A stretch of DNA of 64,000 nucleotides from Rhodobacterales bacterium HKCCSP123 (GCA_015689745.1 WVSO01000002.1:62001-126000), one strand, 5' to 3'. Positions 45,055 through 54,835 are shown, counted from the stretch's first letter. A program made the numbers and translations. Notes: generated by a model not told the origin, from the letters alone.

Positions 45055-46740
45055 TCAGCCCAGCAGGCGCCGGGCGATCACCTGGGCCTGGATCTCGGCG
45101 GCGCCCTCGAAGATGTTGAGGATGCGCGCGTCGCAGAGGATGCGGCTGATCTTGTATTCCAGCGCGAAACCGTTACCGCCGTGGATCTGAAGGGCGTTGT
45201 CGGCGCAAGCCCAGGCCACGCGGGCACCCAGCAGTTTGGCCATACCAGCCTCGAGATCGCAGCGGCGGTCGTTGTCCTTTTCCCAGGCCGAGAAATAGGT
45301 CAGCTGCCGCGCGACCATGATCTCGACCGCCATCATGGCGAGCTTGTTGGCCACGCGCGGGAAGGCGATCAGCGGTTTGCCGAACTGCTTGCGGTCCTCG
45401 GCGTATTGCATCCCCTCGTCGAGGGCGGCCTGCGCCACGCCGATGGCACGGGCGGCGGTCTGGATGCGGGCCGACTCGAACGTCTGCATGAGCTGCTTGA
45501 AGCCCTGCCCCTCTTCACCGCCCAGAAGGTTCTCGCCCTTCACGGTGAAATCGTCGAAGTTGACGGTGTATTCCTTCATGCCGCGGTAGCCGAGCACCTC
45601 GATCTCGCCGCCGGAAATCCCCTCGTCCGGGAACGGGTTGGCATCGTCGCCCGGGGTCTTCTCGGCCAGGAACATCGACAGGCCGCGATAGTCGGTCGTG
45701 TCGGGGATGGTCCGCGCCAGCACGGTCATCACGTGGGTCCGCGCGGCATGGGTGATCCAGGTCTTGTTGCCGTTCAGCACCCAATCCCCCGCCTCGTTCC
45801 TGACCGCCCGCGTGCGCAGGCTGCCAAGGTCCGAGCCGGTGTTGGGCTCGGTGAAGACGGCGGTTGGCAGGATCTCACCCGAGGCCAGACCGGGCAGCCA
45901 CTTCGCCTTCTGCTCATCGGTGCCGCCGGCCAGGATCAGCTCGGCCGCGATCTCGGACCGGGTGCCGAGGCTGCCCACGCCGATATAGCCGCGGCTCAGT
46001 TCCTCGGAGACGACGCACATCGAGGCCTTGGACAGGCCGAAACCGCCATGCTCCTCGGGGATGGTCAGGCCGAAGACGCCCATCTCGGCCAGTTCCTCGA
46101 TCACCTCCATCGGGATCAACTCGTCCTTGAGGTGCCATTCGTGGGCGTAAGGCGCCACCTTCTCCACGGCGTAGCGGCGGAACTGCTCGCGGATCATCTC
46201 GAGCTCGTCGTCGAGGCCGGTCGCCCCAACGGTGATCTCGGCCCGGCGTTCCTGCATCAGCTCGACCAGCCGCATCCGCGCGGCCTGCGTGTTGCCCGAC
46301 CGGGTCAGGGTCACCACTTCGGGCGTCATCAGCCCGCGCTGGTCTTCCTGCGTCAGGCCAAGGTCCTGCGGACGCACGACCTCGGCCTGATTCATCTGGA
46401 TGCCGCCGTAGAGTTGCCAGAGGTATTCGCCAAAGGCGATCTGGAGGATCAGCTGCTCGACTTCACCGAACTTGCCGTCCCCCTGCAGCCGCGTCGCCCA
46501 CGCCTGCATCTGGCGCAGCGATTCGACATAGGTCGCCATCCACGCAAGCCCGTGCGCCGCCGTCTGGTTCGCCTCGATCGCGCCGCCGGAGATACGGCCA
46601 TCGACCGTGACCTCGGCCAGAAGGCGCGCACGCGCCGTGGCCAGCAGCGCCTCGGCGGGCGCGACGGCGGCGGCGGTCAGGTCCAGCAGACCCGGCAGGA
46701 TCGTCTGGCTTTCGGGGATCGGCTGTCCGTCACGGGGCAT
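45055..46740 (-). CDS. mcd: (2S)-methylsuccinyl-CoA dehydrogenase
   Basis: A 561-residue acyl-CoA dehydrogenase with an unusual N-terminal region of about 170 residues before the normal fold, the hallmark of Mcd of the ethylmalonyl-CoA pathway. That extension reads QAWATRLQGDGKFGEVEQL and FGEYLWQLYGGIQMNQ. The dehydrogenase part has FGLTIPEEHGGFGLS, FTEPNTGSDLGSLRT and a C-terminal LQIHGGNGFA (FAD and base region). It oxidises methylsuccinyl-CoA to mesaconyl-CoA, passing electrons to ETF, whose genes are in this window. Mcl1 acts further down the same path. Confidence 0.9.
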   Translation of the reverse strand: MPRDGQPIPESQTILPGLLDLTAAAVAPAEALLATARARLLAEVTVDGRISGGAIEANQTAAHGLAWMATYVESLRQMQAWATRLQGDGKFGEVEQLILQIAFGEYLWQLYGGIQMNQAEVVRPQDLGLTQEDQRGLMTPEVVTLTRSGNTQAARMRLVELMQERRAEITVGATGLDDELEMIREQFRRYAVEKVAPYAHEWHLKDELIPMEVIEELAEMGVFGLTIPEEHGGFGLSKASMCVVSEELSRGYIGVGSLGTRSEIAAELILAGGTDEQKAKWLPGLASGEILPTAVFTEPNTGSDLGSLRTRAVRNEAGDWVLNGNKTWITHAARTHVMTVLARTIPDTTDYRGLSMFLAEKTPGDDANPFPDEGISGGEIEVLGYRGMKEYTVNFDDFTVKGENLLGGEEGQGFKQLMQTFESARIQTAARAIGVAQAALDEGMQYAEDRKQFGKPLIAFPRVANKLAMMAVEIMVARQLTYFSAWEKDNDRRCDLEAGMAKLLGARVAWACADNALQIHGGNGFALEYKISRILCDARILNIFEGAAEIQAQVIARRLLG

Positions 46741-46800
46741 GGTCGGTCTCCTTCAACGTGGCATGTGGGGCGCCCTTTGGGCTCCCCCGCGGACTTAGGG

Positions 46801-46821
46801 CCTTTGCAGGTGCAGCGCAAC
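46801..46821 (-). promoter_or_regulatory. Candidate operator upstream of mcd
   Basis: CCTTTGC, seven bases, then GCGCAAC: a loose inverted pair with GCAA-type half sites, 61 bases upstream of the mcd ATG. The same layout stands at 50027-50047 before pckA. Confidence 0.35.
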
Positions 46822-46924
46822 AAAAATACCTGTTTTGTCGCCGATACGCACGAAAATGTCGCGTCTTTTTTGCGGTGCAGCGGACCCCGCTCTGCAGTAG
46901 ATACCAGGTCGACGGGGGACGGCC

Positions 46925-47698
46925 ATGCTTCAGGAAACCATGCAACTCATGCCCTTATGGGCCTTCGTCGCGGCTTGCGGCGTCACGCTCGTGGCCGGGT
47001 TCGTGAAGGGCTCTATCGGCTTCGCCATGCCGCTCATCATGATCTCGGGCCTGTCACTGTTCCTCGACCCGCTTGTGGCGGTTGCTGGAATCATCCTGCC
47101 CATCGTGATGTCGAACCTGCTGCAGGTGATGCGCTATCCCTGGTCGCAGGCGGGCGAGGCGGTGCGGGAATACTGGCGCTACATCCTGATCGTCTGCGTG
47201 ATGATCGTGGTCGTGGCGCAATTCGTGACTGCCATCCCGACGCAGACCTTCTACCTTGTCCTCGGCGTGCCGGTGGTCCTTCTGTCGCTGGTCCAGCTTC
47301 TCGGGGTTCGGTTCCACATCGCACCGGCCTGGCGGCGAAGCTCGGAATGGGGGGTCGGGCTGCTGGCCGGCGGCCTCGGCGGTCTGACGGGCACGTGGGG
47401 GCCGCCGACGGTCCTTTACCTCATCGCGCTGGAGACGCCCAAGGCAAAGCAGATGCTGGTTCAGGGCGTTGTCTATGGTCTGGGCTCGGTCAGCCTTCTG
47501 GCCGGGCATCTGCAATCGGGTGTCCTGAACCCGGTGACCCTGCCCTGGTCCGCGGCACTGCTGATCCCGGCCTTCATCGGCATGCGCGTGGGCTTCTGGA
47601 TGTCGGACCGGCTGAACCCCGAAACGTTCCGAAAGGTGACCCTGATCGTCCTGGTGGTCGCCGGGGCGAACCTTGTGCGGCGCGGGTTGATGGGCTGA
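46925..47698 (+). CDS. TauE/SafE-family sulfite/anion permease
   Basis: A 257-residue membrane protein with eight predicted helices in two repeated halves: VTLVAGFVKGSIGFAMPL and LAGGLGGLTGTWGPPTVLYL. This is the TauE/SafE (DUF81) family, linked to export of sulfite or other organic acids/anions. It is divergent from mcd with a 184-base gap. The substrate is unknown. Confidence 0.87.
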   Translation: MLQETMQLMPLWAFVAACGVTLVAGFVKGSIGFAMPLIMISGLSLFLDPLVAVAGIILPIVMSNLLQVMRYPWSQAGEAVREYWRYILIVCVMIVVVAQFVTAIPTQTFYLVLGVPVVLLSLVQLLGVRFHIAPAWRRSSEWGVGLLAGGLGGLTGTWGPPTVLYLIALETPKAKQMLVQGVVYGLGSVSLLAGHLQSGVLNPVTLPWSAALLIPAFIGMRVGFWMSDRLNPETFRKVTLIVLVVAGANLVRRGLMG

Positions 47699-47704
47699 GA
47701 GCCG

Positions 47705-48265
47705 TCAGGACAGGATCGCGCCCGCGCAGCCCTGCGCGAGATCGGGCAGAAGCGCGGGCGGCACGACCTCGAAGCTCGCGCGAAACAGGATCTCGCCCTC
47801 GTGCTCGGCCTCGAAGACCCAAGGGCCGGTGACCAGTTCGCTCTCGAGTTCGAAGCTGAACCCGACGAGCCCCGGTCCCTGATCGTCGACGCCGGTCACC
47901 CAGCGTTCCACCTCGATACCGCTGTCGGGATAGGGAGGGTGCGTGATCGTCACGACGACCGGATCGAGGACGAGCCCCTCCCGCGCCTCGATCAACAGGC
48001 CGAATCCGATGCCGAGTTGCGCGGGCACCAGCGTCGTGACACGGCGCATCTCGGGCAGGCCGGGCATGATGTTGACGACACCGGCCGCCGTATCCGGCGC
48101 CTCTTCCAGATCAACGGGCGCCTCGGCGCAATAGACACCATGCACCAGGCGTTCGATCAGGTTGGAGGCATAGGGGTTGGGCAGGTCCTGCGCAGGGGCG
48201 ACCCCGGCACAGGCCGCGGCCATGACCGCGGCGGCGGTGCGTCCGGGAAGACTGCCTTGCCACAT
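47705..48265 (-). CDS. Exported DUF3859 protein
   Basis: A 186-residue protein with a signal peptide (ends near APAQ). The mature domain VYCAEAPVDLEEAPDTAAGVV, PAQLGIGFGLLIEA and VTITHPPYPDSGIEVERW fits DUF3859, which is found in Rhodobacteraceae periplasmic proteins. Function unknown. Its end is six bases from the TauE/SafE stop. Confidence 0.8.
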   Translation of the reverse strand: MWQGSLPGRTAAAVMAAACAGVAPAQDLPNPYASNLIERLVHGVYCAEAPVDLEEAPDTAAGVVNIMPGLPEMRRVTTLVPAQLGIGFGLLIEAREGLVLDPVVVTITHPPYPDSGIEVERWVTGVDDQGPGLVGFSFELESELVTGPWVFEAEHEGEILFRASFEVVPPALLPDLAQGCAGAILS

Positions 48266-48332
48266 TCTTCGCCCCCCGTCGCCACGAGCTTCTGCGCGAC
48301 CGGCCGCTTCGGACGGCCGCGCAGCCTGGGTA

Positions 48333-49931
48333 TCACGAAATCGCTGCGGCCTTCACGTCGTCGTCGATGTAGGGCACGTATTGCGCGAAATTGTCCGCGA
48401 ACATCTGCACGAGCTTCTGCGCCTGCCGGTCATAGGCCTCATGGTCGTTCCAGGTGCGGCGCGGGTCGAGCAGGATGTCGGCCACGCCCTCGCAGGTCAC
48501 CGGAACCTCGAAGCCGAAGTTCGGATCGCGGCGGAATTCGCCCTTGTTCAACGTCCCGTCCAGCGCGGCGGTCAGCAGCGTCCGGGTGGAGCGGATCGGC
48601 ATCCGCGACCCCTCGCCATAGGCACCGCCGGTCCAGCCGGTGTTCACCAGCCAGCAGGTCGCGCCATGCTCGCGGATCTTCTCCTGCAGGAGCTTGCCGT
48701 AGACCTCGGGGCGGCGCGGCATGAAGGGCGCGCCGAAGCAGGTGGAGAACGTGGGTTCCGGCTCGGTCACGCCACGCTCGGTACCTGCCACCTTCGAGGT
48801 GAAGCCGGACAGGAAATGGTACATGGCCTGCGCGGGCGTCAGCCGCGCGATGGGCGGCAGCACACCGAAGGCGTCGCAGGTCAGCATGACGATGTTCTTC
48901 GGATGTCCCGCCAGGCCGGTCGCCGACGCGTTCGAGATCTGATCGAGCGGATAGGCGCAGCGCGTGTTCGCCGTCAGGCTGTCGTCGTCGAAGTCGAGTT
49001 CCAGCGTGTCGGGATCGTAGACCATGTTCTCGATCACGGTACCGAAGCTGCGCGTTGTGGCGTAGATTTCGGGCTCGGCCTCCTGGCGCAGGTTGATGGT
49101 TTTGGCGTAGCAGCCACCCTCGAAATTGAAGGTGCCCTTGTCCGACCAGCCATGCTCGTCGTCGCCGATCAGGGTGCGGCCCGGATCGGCGGAAAGGGTG
49201 GTCTTGCCGGTGCCGGACAGGCCGAAGAAGACCGCCGCATCCTCGGGGTTGCCAGTGGCGTGGTTGGCCGAGCAGTGCATCGCCATCACGCCCTTGCCGG
49301 GCAGGATGTAGTTCAGGAGCGTGAAGACCGATTTCTTGTTCTCGCCCGCGTATTCCGTGTTGGCGATCAGGATCATCTTCCGGTCGAAATTCAGCGCGAT
49401 CACCGTGTCGCTGCGGCAGCCGTGGCGCGCGGGATCGGCCTTGAAGCTGGGGCAGTTGATGATCGTGAATTCCGGTACGAACCCGGCCAGCTCCTCGGCG
49501 GAGGGGCGGCGCAGCAGGTGCCGGATGAAGAGGTTGTGCCAGGCCAGTTCGGACACGACACGCACGTCGAGGCGATGCTCGGGGTCGGCGCCACCGTAAA
49601 GGTCCTGCACGAAGTATTCACCGCCCTTCATGTGCTCGAGCATGTCGGCATGAAGGCGGTCGAAGGCCCCGGGTTCCATCGGCGCGTTGTTGTCCCACCA
49701 GATCTGGTCTTCCACGGCGGGGGTGCGCACGACGAACTTGTCCTTGGGCGAACGACCGGTGAACTTGCCGGTCGACACCAGAAGCGTGCCGCCAAGCCCC
49801 AGCCGACCCTCGCCGCGCTTCACCGCGGCCTCGATCAGGGCGGGCTCGAGCAGGTTGTAATGCACGGCCCCGAGGTCCCTCATGCCCTGGGCTTCCAACG
49901 TCTGCGCCGGATTCACGCGTGGGGTGGTCAT
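48333..49931 (-). CDS. pckA: Phosphoenolpyruvate carboxykinase (ATP)
   Basis: A 532-residue enzyme making PEP from oxaloacetate with ATP, the gluconeogenic entry point. [16 protein letters not shown], the P-loop [27 protein letters not shown] and [17 protein letters not shown] are intact. It is divergent from chvI across 324 bases. In Agrobacterium and relatives ChvI/ChvG control pckA; the adjacency suggests the same here. Confidence 0.96.
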   Translation of the reverse strand: MTTPRVNPAQTLEAQGMRDLGAVHYNLLEPALIEAAVKRGEGRLGLGGTLLVSTGKFTGRSPKDKFVVRTPAVEDQIWWDNNAPMEPGAFDRLHADMLEHMKGGEYFVQDLYGGADPEHRLDVRVVSELAWHNLFIRHLLRRPSAEELAGFVPEFTIINCPSFKADPARHGCRSDTVIALNFDRKMILIANTEYAGENKKSVFTLLNYILPGKGVMAMHCSANHATGNPEDAAVFFGLSGTGKTTLSADPGRTLIGDDEHGWSDKGTFNFEGGCYAKTINLRQEAEPEIYATTRSFGTVIENMVYDPDTLELDFDDDSLTANTRCAYPLDQISNASATGLAGHPKNIVMLTCDAFGVLPPIARLTPAQAMYHFLSGFTSKVAGTERGVTEPEPTFSTCFGAPFMPRRPEVYGKLLQEKIREHGATCWLVNTGWTGGAYGEGSRMPIRSTRTLLTAALDGTLNKGEFRRDPNFGFEVPVTCEGVADILLDPRRTWNDHEAYDRQAQKLVQMFADNFAQYVPYIDDDVKAAAIS

Positions 49932-50255
49932 GTGTTGTCGCTCCTGGACCGGTGTTGCGGGTCATGGCCGAGGTCAGCCCCGTGTGGGGCGCCTATAACA
50001 TGACGGTTTTAAGGCTGAACAGGACGCTTTCGCACAGTTAGCGCAACCATCCGGAAATTTTCTTTCGCGGAGGACCACGGGTTGCGCCGGTTGCCCGTGT
50101 AGAAGGCTGTGGCAGTTTCACCACTGATTAACCCCTCCGAACCTAGTTTGAGAGATCAGACAGGACCGATTCGGAGATTAAAGATTGATTCTCACGCCCC
50201 AAACCGGGAGAATGTGGAAAAAACAAGGCAATTGAGCAGTAACAAGGATCAGACA
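49932..50255. promoter_or_regulatory. Divergent pckA-chvI control region
   Basis: A 324-base gap holding both promoters. On the pckA side, TTATAG (near 49993-49998) could be a -10 box; no clear -35 is seen. The CTTTCGC-N7-GCGCAAC site at 50027-50047 lies here too. Near chvI, AGATTAAAGATTG and ATTCTC/GAGAAT (a small stem) precede the AAGGAT ribosome site. I cannot place promoters with confidence. Confidence 0.45.
50027..50047 (-). promoter_or_regulatory. Candidate operator upstream of pckA
   Basis: CTTTCGC, seven bases, then GCGCAAC, 96 bases upstream of the pckA ATG. Right half identical to the site before mcd at 46801-46821, left half five of seven identical, same spacing and orientation. 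Confidence 0.35.
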
Positions 50256-50957
50256 ATGCCGAGGATCGCACTTGTCGATGACGACAGGAATATCCTGACG
50301 TCCGTATCGATGACTCTCGAGGCAGAGGGCTTCGATGTCGAAACCTACAATGACGGCCAGTCCGCGCTGGATGCTTTCAACCGCCGTTTGCCCGACCTGG
50401 GCGTGTTCGACATCAAGATGCCGCGCATGGACGGCATGGACCTGCTGCAGCGGCTGCGCCAGAAAAGCCGGATGCCGGTGATCTTCCTCACCTCCAAGGA
50501 TGACGAGATCGACGAGCTGATGGGCCTGCGCATGGGTGCCGACGATTACGTCAAGAAGCCTTTCTCCCAACGCCTCCTGGTCGAGCGCATCCGCTCGATC
50601 CTCCGACGGCAGGAGGCGATCGCCTCCGACGCCGCCGGCATGCCCGAGGAAAGCGCCGTCATGGTGCGCGGCGAATTGACGATGGACCCGTTGCGGCACG
50701 CCGTGACATGGAAGGGTCGGGACGTCTCGCTGACGGTAACGGAATTCCTGCTGCTGCAGGCCCTCGCCCAGCGCCCCGGCTTCGTGAAGAGCCGGGACCA
50801 GCTGATGGACGTGGCCTATGACGAGCAGGTCTATGTCGATGACCGCACCATCGACAGCCACATCAAGCGTCTGCGCAAGAAGATGCGCCAGGTCGATGAC
50901 GATTTCACGGCCATCGAGACGCTCTACGGGATCGGCTACCGCTACAACGAAGAATAG
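50256..50957 (+). CDS. chvI: Response regulator ChvI
   Basis: A 233-residue OmpR-type regulator. Receiver domain: [10 protein letters not shown] with phosphate-accepting Asp52 in [10 protein letters not shown] and the lysine in DDYVKKPFS. The winged-helix DNA-binding domain ends [18 protein letters not shown] and [10 protein letters not shown]. With ChvG it responds to acid or envelope state in rhizobia and relatives. The ATG at 50256 follows AAGGAT. chvG starts 11 bases later. Confidence 0.94.
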   Translation: MPRIALVDDDRNILTSVSMTLEAEGFDVETYNDGQSALDAFNRRLPDLGVFDIKMPRMDGMDLLQRLRQKSRMPVIFLTSKDDEIDELMGLRMGADDYVKKPFSQRLLVERIRSILRRQEAIASDAAGMPEESAVMVRGELTMDPLRHAVTWKGRDVSLTVTEFLLLQALAQRPGFVKSRDQLMDVAYDEQVYVDDRTIDSHIKRLRKKMRQVDDDFTAIETLYGIGYRYNEE

Positions 50958-50968
50958 GCGAAGACGCG

Positions 50969-52693
50969 GTGCCCGCCGACCTTTCCATGACCAACCGCCG
51001 CGCCCGCGCCCGGGCCGACATCGTCCTGGGCGAGGACTGGGACCGTCCGCCCGGTTCGGTCGAGATGGAACTCAAGGCTGCGCGGGCCCAGCGCAGCCTG
51101 ATCTCGCTCAACCGTTCGCCGCTGGCCCGCAAGATCATCCTGTTCAACCTTCTCGCGATGATCGTGCTGGTCGCGGGCGTGATGTACCTGAACCCGTTCC
51201 GCGACAGCCTCGTCGTCCAGCGCGAGCGGGCGCTCGCCGTCGAGGCCCAGCTGATCGCCGAAGTGCTCGAGGCAAGCCTGCCCCCACAGGGGCCGACGGG
51301 CCTCGCCGGTCCCGGCGCGATCGACCCCGCACAGGTGCTGAGCCGGCTCAGCCTGTCGGAAGGGGTCGAGGTCTTCGTCTACACCCTGCCCGACACGCTG
51401 GTCGCCTCGACCGAAAGCCTGTCGCGCACGCCCGCCCGGCCGGTGCGCGGCCTTGACGGACGGCACCAGCACGCATTGCTCATCACCGATTTCCTCAACA
51501 CCATCTGGTCCGGCCTCTCGGATCTCATGACCGGCGGGGAAGCGCCGAGCGGAACCATCACGAGCGCCGAGATGGCTGCGAACCTGATCGGTCCGGCCTC
51601 CGAAGGGCTCACGGTTCTCAACCGCGGGGTCGATGCGACCGGGACGCTCTTTGCCGCCGCGACACCCGTCATGGGCAATGCCGGCCCGATCGGCGTGATC
51701 GTCGTGACCACGGCAGCCGGCGAGATCGACCAGCTTGTCCGGGTCGAGCGTGAGCAGCTTCTGCAGATGTTCGTGGTCGCCCTTCTGGTGTCGATCGGTC
51801 TCAGCCTGGTTCTTGCCTCGACCATCGCGCATCCGTTGGCCGACCTTGCCGACGCGGCCGAACTTGGGCGCGACAAGAATGCCCGCAAGATGAGCCCGAC
51901 GCGCGTTCGCATCCCCGACCTGACCGGTCGCCCCGACGAGATCGGGCGCCTGTCCGGCGCGCTCCGTGGCATGGTGGCCGCGCTCTACGACCGGATCGAT
52001 GCGAACGAGCAGTTTGCCGCCGACGTCAGCCACGAGATCAAGAACCCGCTCGCCAGCCTGCGCTCGGCGGTGGGAACGATGCGTCTGGCCAAGACCGAGG
52101 ATCAGCGCAATCGCCTGCTCGAGGTGATCGAGCATGACGTGCAGCGACTCGACCGTCTCGTCTCCGACATCTCGAACGCCTCGCGCCTCGACAGCGAACT
52201 GGTGAAGGAAGAGGAGGAGGAGTTCGACCTCGTCAGAACCCTTCGGAACATCTCGCAGTACCATTCCGAGGAGGCCGCCAAGAAGGGCGTCGATTTCATC
52301 ACGGACCTGCCGCACGAACAGATCCGTATCTCGGGGCTCGAGGCGCGGCTGGCGCAGGTCTTCGTGAACCTTCTGTCCAACGCGATCTCCTTCTGCCAGG
52401 ACGGCGACGCCGTACGCCTCTGGACCCGCCAGCGCGAGAACCGGGTCCTTGTCGTGGTGGAAGATACCGGTCCTGGCATCCCCGAGGAGGCGCTGACCAA
52501 GGTCTTCAACCGCTTCTATTCCGAACGTCCGGTGCAACAGTTCGGAAACCACTCCGGTCTCGGTCTTGCCATCTCCAAGCAGATCGTCGAAGCGCATGGC
52601 GGCGTGATCTGGGCCGAGAACATCCGCCCGACCGCGGCCGACGCCACCTCCGAACCGCTGGGCGCGCGCTTCGTCGTCGGCCTGCCGATCTGA
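50969..52693 (+). CDS. chvG: Sensor histidine kinase ChvG
   Basis: A 574-residue membrane kinase with a GTG start. Two helices (about 55-75 and 265-285) flank a periplasmic sensor region; HAMP follows. The phospho-accepting His is in FAADVSHEIKNPLASLRSAV. N box VNLLSNAIS, G1 VVEDTGPGIPEEAL and G2 GLGLAISKQIVEAHGG are complete. Partner of ChvI; hprK begins 11 bases after its stop, as in many alphaproteobacteria. Confidence 0.93.
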   Translation: MPADLSMTNRRARARADIVLGEDWDRPPGSVEMELKAARAQRSLISLNRSPLARKIILFNLLAMIVLVAGVMYLNPFRDSLVVQRERALAVEAQLIAEVLEASLPPQGPTGLAGPGAIDPAQVLSRLSLSEGVEVFVYTLPDTLVASTESLSRTPARPVRGLDGRHQHALLITDFLNTIWSGLSDLMTGGEAPSGTITSAEMAANLIGPASEGLTVLNRGVDATGTLFAAATPVMGNAGPIGVIVVTTAAGEIDQLVRVEREQLLQMFVVALLVSIGLSLVLASTIAHPLADLADAAELGRDKNARKMSPTRVRIPDLTGRPDEIGRLSGALRGMVAALYDRIDANEQFAADVSHEIKNPLASLRSAVGTMRLAKTEDQRNRLLEVIEHDVQRLDRLVSDISNASRLDSELVKEEEEEFDLVRTLRNISQYHSEEAAKKGVDFITDLPHEQIRISGLEARLAQVFVNLLSNAISFCQDGDAVRLWTRQRENRVLVVVEDTGPGIPEEALTKVFNRFYSERPVQQFGNHSGLGLAISKQIVEAHGGVIWAENIRPTAADATSEPLGARFVVGLPI

Positions 52694-52704
52694 CCCCCGT
52701 CTCG

Positions 52705-53184
52705 ATGACCGACACCCCACCCCCCGAACCGATCACCCGCTGGGTGACCGGACGGGACGGCGAGGCGCTGTGGCTGAACGCGACCGCCGTGGCGATGGGC
52801 GATGCGGGCATCCTGATCCTCGGCGCACCCGGCTCCGGCAAGTCGAGCCTTGCCTTGGCGCTCATGGCCCATGGCGCGACGCTGATCTCGGACGACGGTG
52901 TCTGGCTGACACCCATGGCCAAGGGCGCCCAGCTGCGACGCCCCCCAGGCTCTCCTGACCTGATCGAGGCACGGGGTGTCGGGCTCTTGCGGGGCGGTAG
53001 GGTCACCTCGGCCGCTCCGCTTGCCATCGCGGTCGATCTCGACACGTCCGAACCCGAACGTCTGCCACCGCGACGCTTGGTCGCGATCGGAGACCGGAGC
53101 TGCCCGTTGATCCTCGGCGGGCAAGCGCCGACCCTTGCAGCATCCCTCGTCATCATGGCGCGCCACGGACGCGCGGAACCCTAG
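52705..53184 (+). CDS. hprK: HPr kinase/phosphatase, short alphaproteobacterial form
   Basis: A 159-residue protein, about half the Firmicutes length: the N-terminal domain is absent and only the P-loop catalytic core remains, with ILILGAPGSGKSSLAL and the HPr-kinase-type LISDDGVWL and RGVGLL. It phosphorylates HPr on serine. Between chvG and rapZ; the short length is normal in this class. Confidence 0.9.
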   Translation: MTDTPPPEPITRWVTGRDGEALWLNATAVAMGDAGILILGAPGSGKSSLALALMAHGATLISDDGVWLTPMAKGAQLRRPPGSPDLIEARGVGLLRGGRVTSAAPLAIAVDLDTSEPERLPPRRLVAIGDRSCPLILGGQAPTLAASLVIMARHGRAEP

Positions 53185-53199
53185 TCGACCTTCGACATC

Positions 53200-54141
53200 A
53201 TGCAGAGCCATCCGCAGACCCCGCCGGCACAGGATCGGCCCCCGACCCGCGTCATCTTCGTGACCGGTCCATCGGGCGCGGGGCGATCGACCGCCATCAA
53301 CGCGCTCGAGGATCTCGGCTTCGAGGCGATCGACAACCTTCCCCTCAGCCTGTTGCCCCGCCTGCTCGAGGGACCGCCGCCGGACAAGCCGCTCGCGCTC
53401 GGGACGGATGCGCGCAACCGCGACTACTCGGCCACCGGCCTTGTCGCCGCCGTCGACCGGCTGGCGGGCACGGCAGGCTATGCGCCCGATCTGCTCTACC
53501 TCGACTGCGCCGCAGACGTGCTGCAGCGCCGGTATTCCGAAACACGCCGGCGCCACCCCCTCGCCCCGGATGCGGACCCGGCACAGGGCATCGCGCAGGA
53601 GCTTGCGTTGCTCGGTCCGGTCCGCGCCCGCGCGACGGTGCTGATCGACACCTCGGCGCTCACCCCGCATGACCTGCGCGCCGAGATCACGCGCCTCTTC
53701 GCGCCCGAGGGCGCCGGGCGGCTGGCGATCACCGTCACCTCCTTTTCCTACAGGCGGGGCCTGCCGACCGGAGCGGACCTCGTCTTCGACTGCCGCTTCC
53801 TGCGGAACCCGCACTGGGACCCGGCGCTGAAGCCGCAGGATGGCCGCGCGCCCGGGGTGCAGGCCTATATCGCCGCAGACGACCGGTTCGCGCCCTTCCG
53901 GGACAAGGTGACCGACCTTGCCGACCTTCTCCTGCCCGCCTTCGAGGCCGAGGGGAAAAGCCACCTGACGATCGCCTTCGGATGCACCGGCGGGCAACAC
54001 CGCTCGGTCGCGATGACCGAAATCCTGGCCGCCCATCTTGCAGAGGCCGGGTGGCCGGTGTCTAAACGTCACAGGGAAGTGGAACAGCGCCGCCTCGAGA
54101 CGGGCGGCGCGGCTGACAGGCCAGAGGCGACAGACAGGTGA
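53200..54141 (+). CDS. rapZ: RNase adapter protein RapZ
   Basis: A 313-residue P-loop protein: VTGPSGAGRSTAINALEDLG, FDCRFLRNPHW and FGCTGGQHRSV. In enterobacteria RapZ directs RNase E to small RNAs controlling amino-sugar synthesis; in alphaproteobacteria the role is less clear. The stop overlaps the EIIA gene start by four bases (GTGA). Confidence 0.93.
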   Translation: MQSHPQTPPAQDRPPTRVIFVTGPSGAGRSTAINALEDLGFEAIDNLPLSLLPRLLEGPPPDKPLALGTDARNRDYSATGLVAAVDRLAGTAGYAPDLLYLDCAADVLQRRYSETRRRHPLAPDADPAQGIAQELALLGPVRARATVLIDTSALTPHDLRAEITRLFAPEGAGRLAITVTSFSYRRGLPTGADLVFDCRFLRNPHWDPALKPQDGRAPGVQAYIAADDRFAPFRDKVTDLADLLLPAFEAEGKSHLTIAFGCTGGQHRSVAMTEILAAHLAEAGWPVSKRHREVEQRRLETGGAADRPEATDR

Positions 54142-54527
54142 TCGGCATCGTGATCGTTGCCCATGGAGGGCTCGCTTCCGAGCTCAAGCGGGCAGCGGAA
54201 CATGTGGTCGGACAGCAGGCGGCGATGATCGCCATCTCGATCGGCCCCGAAGACGACCGCGCCGCGCGGACGCGCGAAATCTGCGAAGCGGCGGATGCCG
54301 TCGACGACGGCTCCGGCGTGGTCGTGGTGACGGACATGTTCGGCGGCTCGCCCTCGAACCTGTCGTTGACGGCCTGCCGGCCGCAGAACCGCAAGATCCT
54401 GACCGGGGTGAACCTGCCGATGCTGATCAAGCTCGCGAAGTCGCGCCAGCTCAGCGTCGAGGACGCCGTGGCACGCGCCGCCGAAGCCGGGCGCCGCTAC
54501 ATCAACAGCTTCGACGGAGCCCCCTGA
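54138..54527 (+). CDS. PTS EIIA component, mannose type
   Basis: A 129-residue EIIA-Man domain with a GTG start. The phosphorylated histidine is His9 in IVIVAHGGLASEL; VVTDMFGGSPSNL and TGVNLPMLIKL are typical. No EIIB or EIIC is nearby, so it probably serves regulation, not sugar uptake. Its stop shares a base with the HPr start. Confidence 0.9.
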   Translation: MIGIVIVAHGGLASELKRAAEHVVGQQAAMIAISIGPEDDRAARTREICEAADAVDDGSGVVVVTDMFGGSPSNLSLTACRPQNRKILTGVNLPMLIKLAKSRQLSVEDAVARAAEAGRRYINSFDGAP

Positions 54528-54808
54528 TGTCCGATGAGAGCGTCATCCGCCACCTCGACATCGTCAACGTGAAGGGCCTGCACGCCCGTGCCTCGGCGCG
54601 TTTCGTGGAAGTCGTGGAAGCCCATGACGCGCGGGCCACCGTTCGCCGCGATGGGCTGAGTGCCGCCGGGGACTCGATCATGGGGCTTTTGATGTTGGCA
54701 GCCTCCATGGGAACCTCTATTGAGGTCGAAACCACCGGCCCGGAGGCGGAGAAGCTGGCAGATGCGCTGCAGGCGCTGGTCGCGGACCGCTTCGGCGAGG
54801 AGAGCTGA
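54527..54808 (+). CDS. ptsH: Phosphocarrier protein HPr
   Basis: A 93-residue HPr. The EI-phosphorylated His19 is in VKGLHARASA and the HprK target serine is Ser50 in AAGDSIMGLLML, matching the HprK upstream. Enzyme I is not in the window. It ends the chvI-to-HPr run; the acyltransferase gene starts 27 bases later and may share the transcript. Confidence 0.94.
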   Translation: MSDESVIRHLDIVNVKGLHARASARFVEVVEAHDARATVRRDGLSAAGDSIMGLLMLAASMGTSIEVETTGPEAEKLADALQALVADRFGEES

Positions 54809-54835
54809 GCCGGGGGAGAAGACGGCAAGGACGCG

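Noticed and set aside
44782-47832. Long plus-strand frame of about 1000 codons
   Set aside because: Antisense to mcd and crossing into the TauE/SafE gene in another frame; composition is that of a shadow frame.
53496-53738. Small minus-strand frame inside rapZ
   Set aside because: Antisense to a well-conserved gene, with Ser/Arg/Ala-rich shadow composition.
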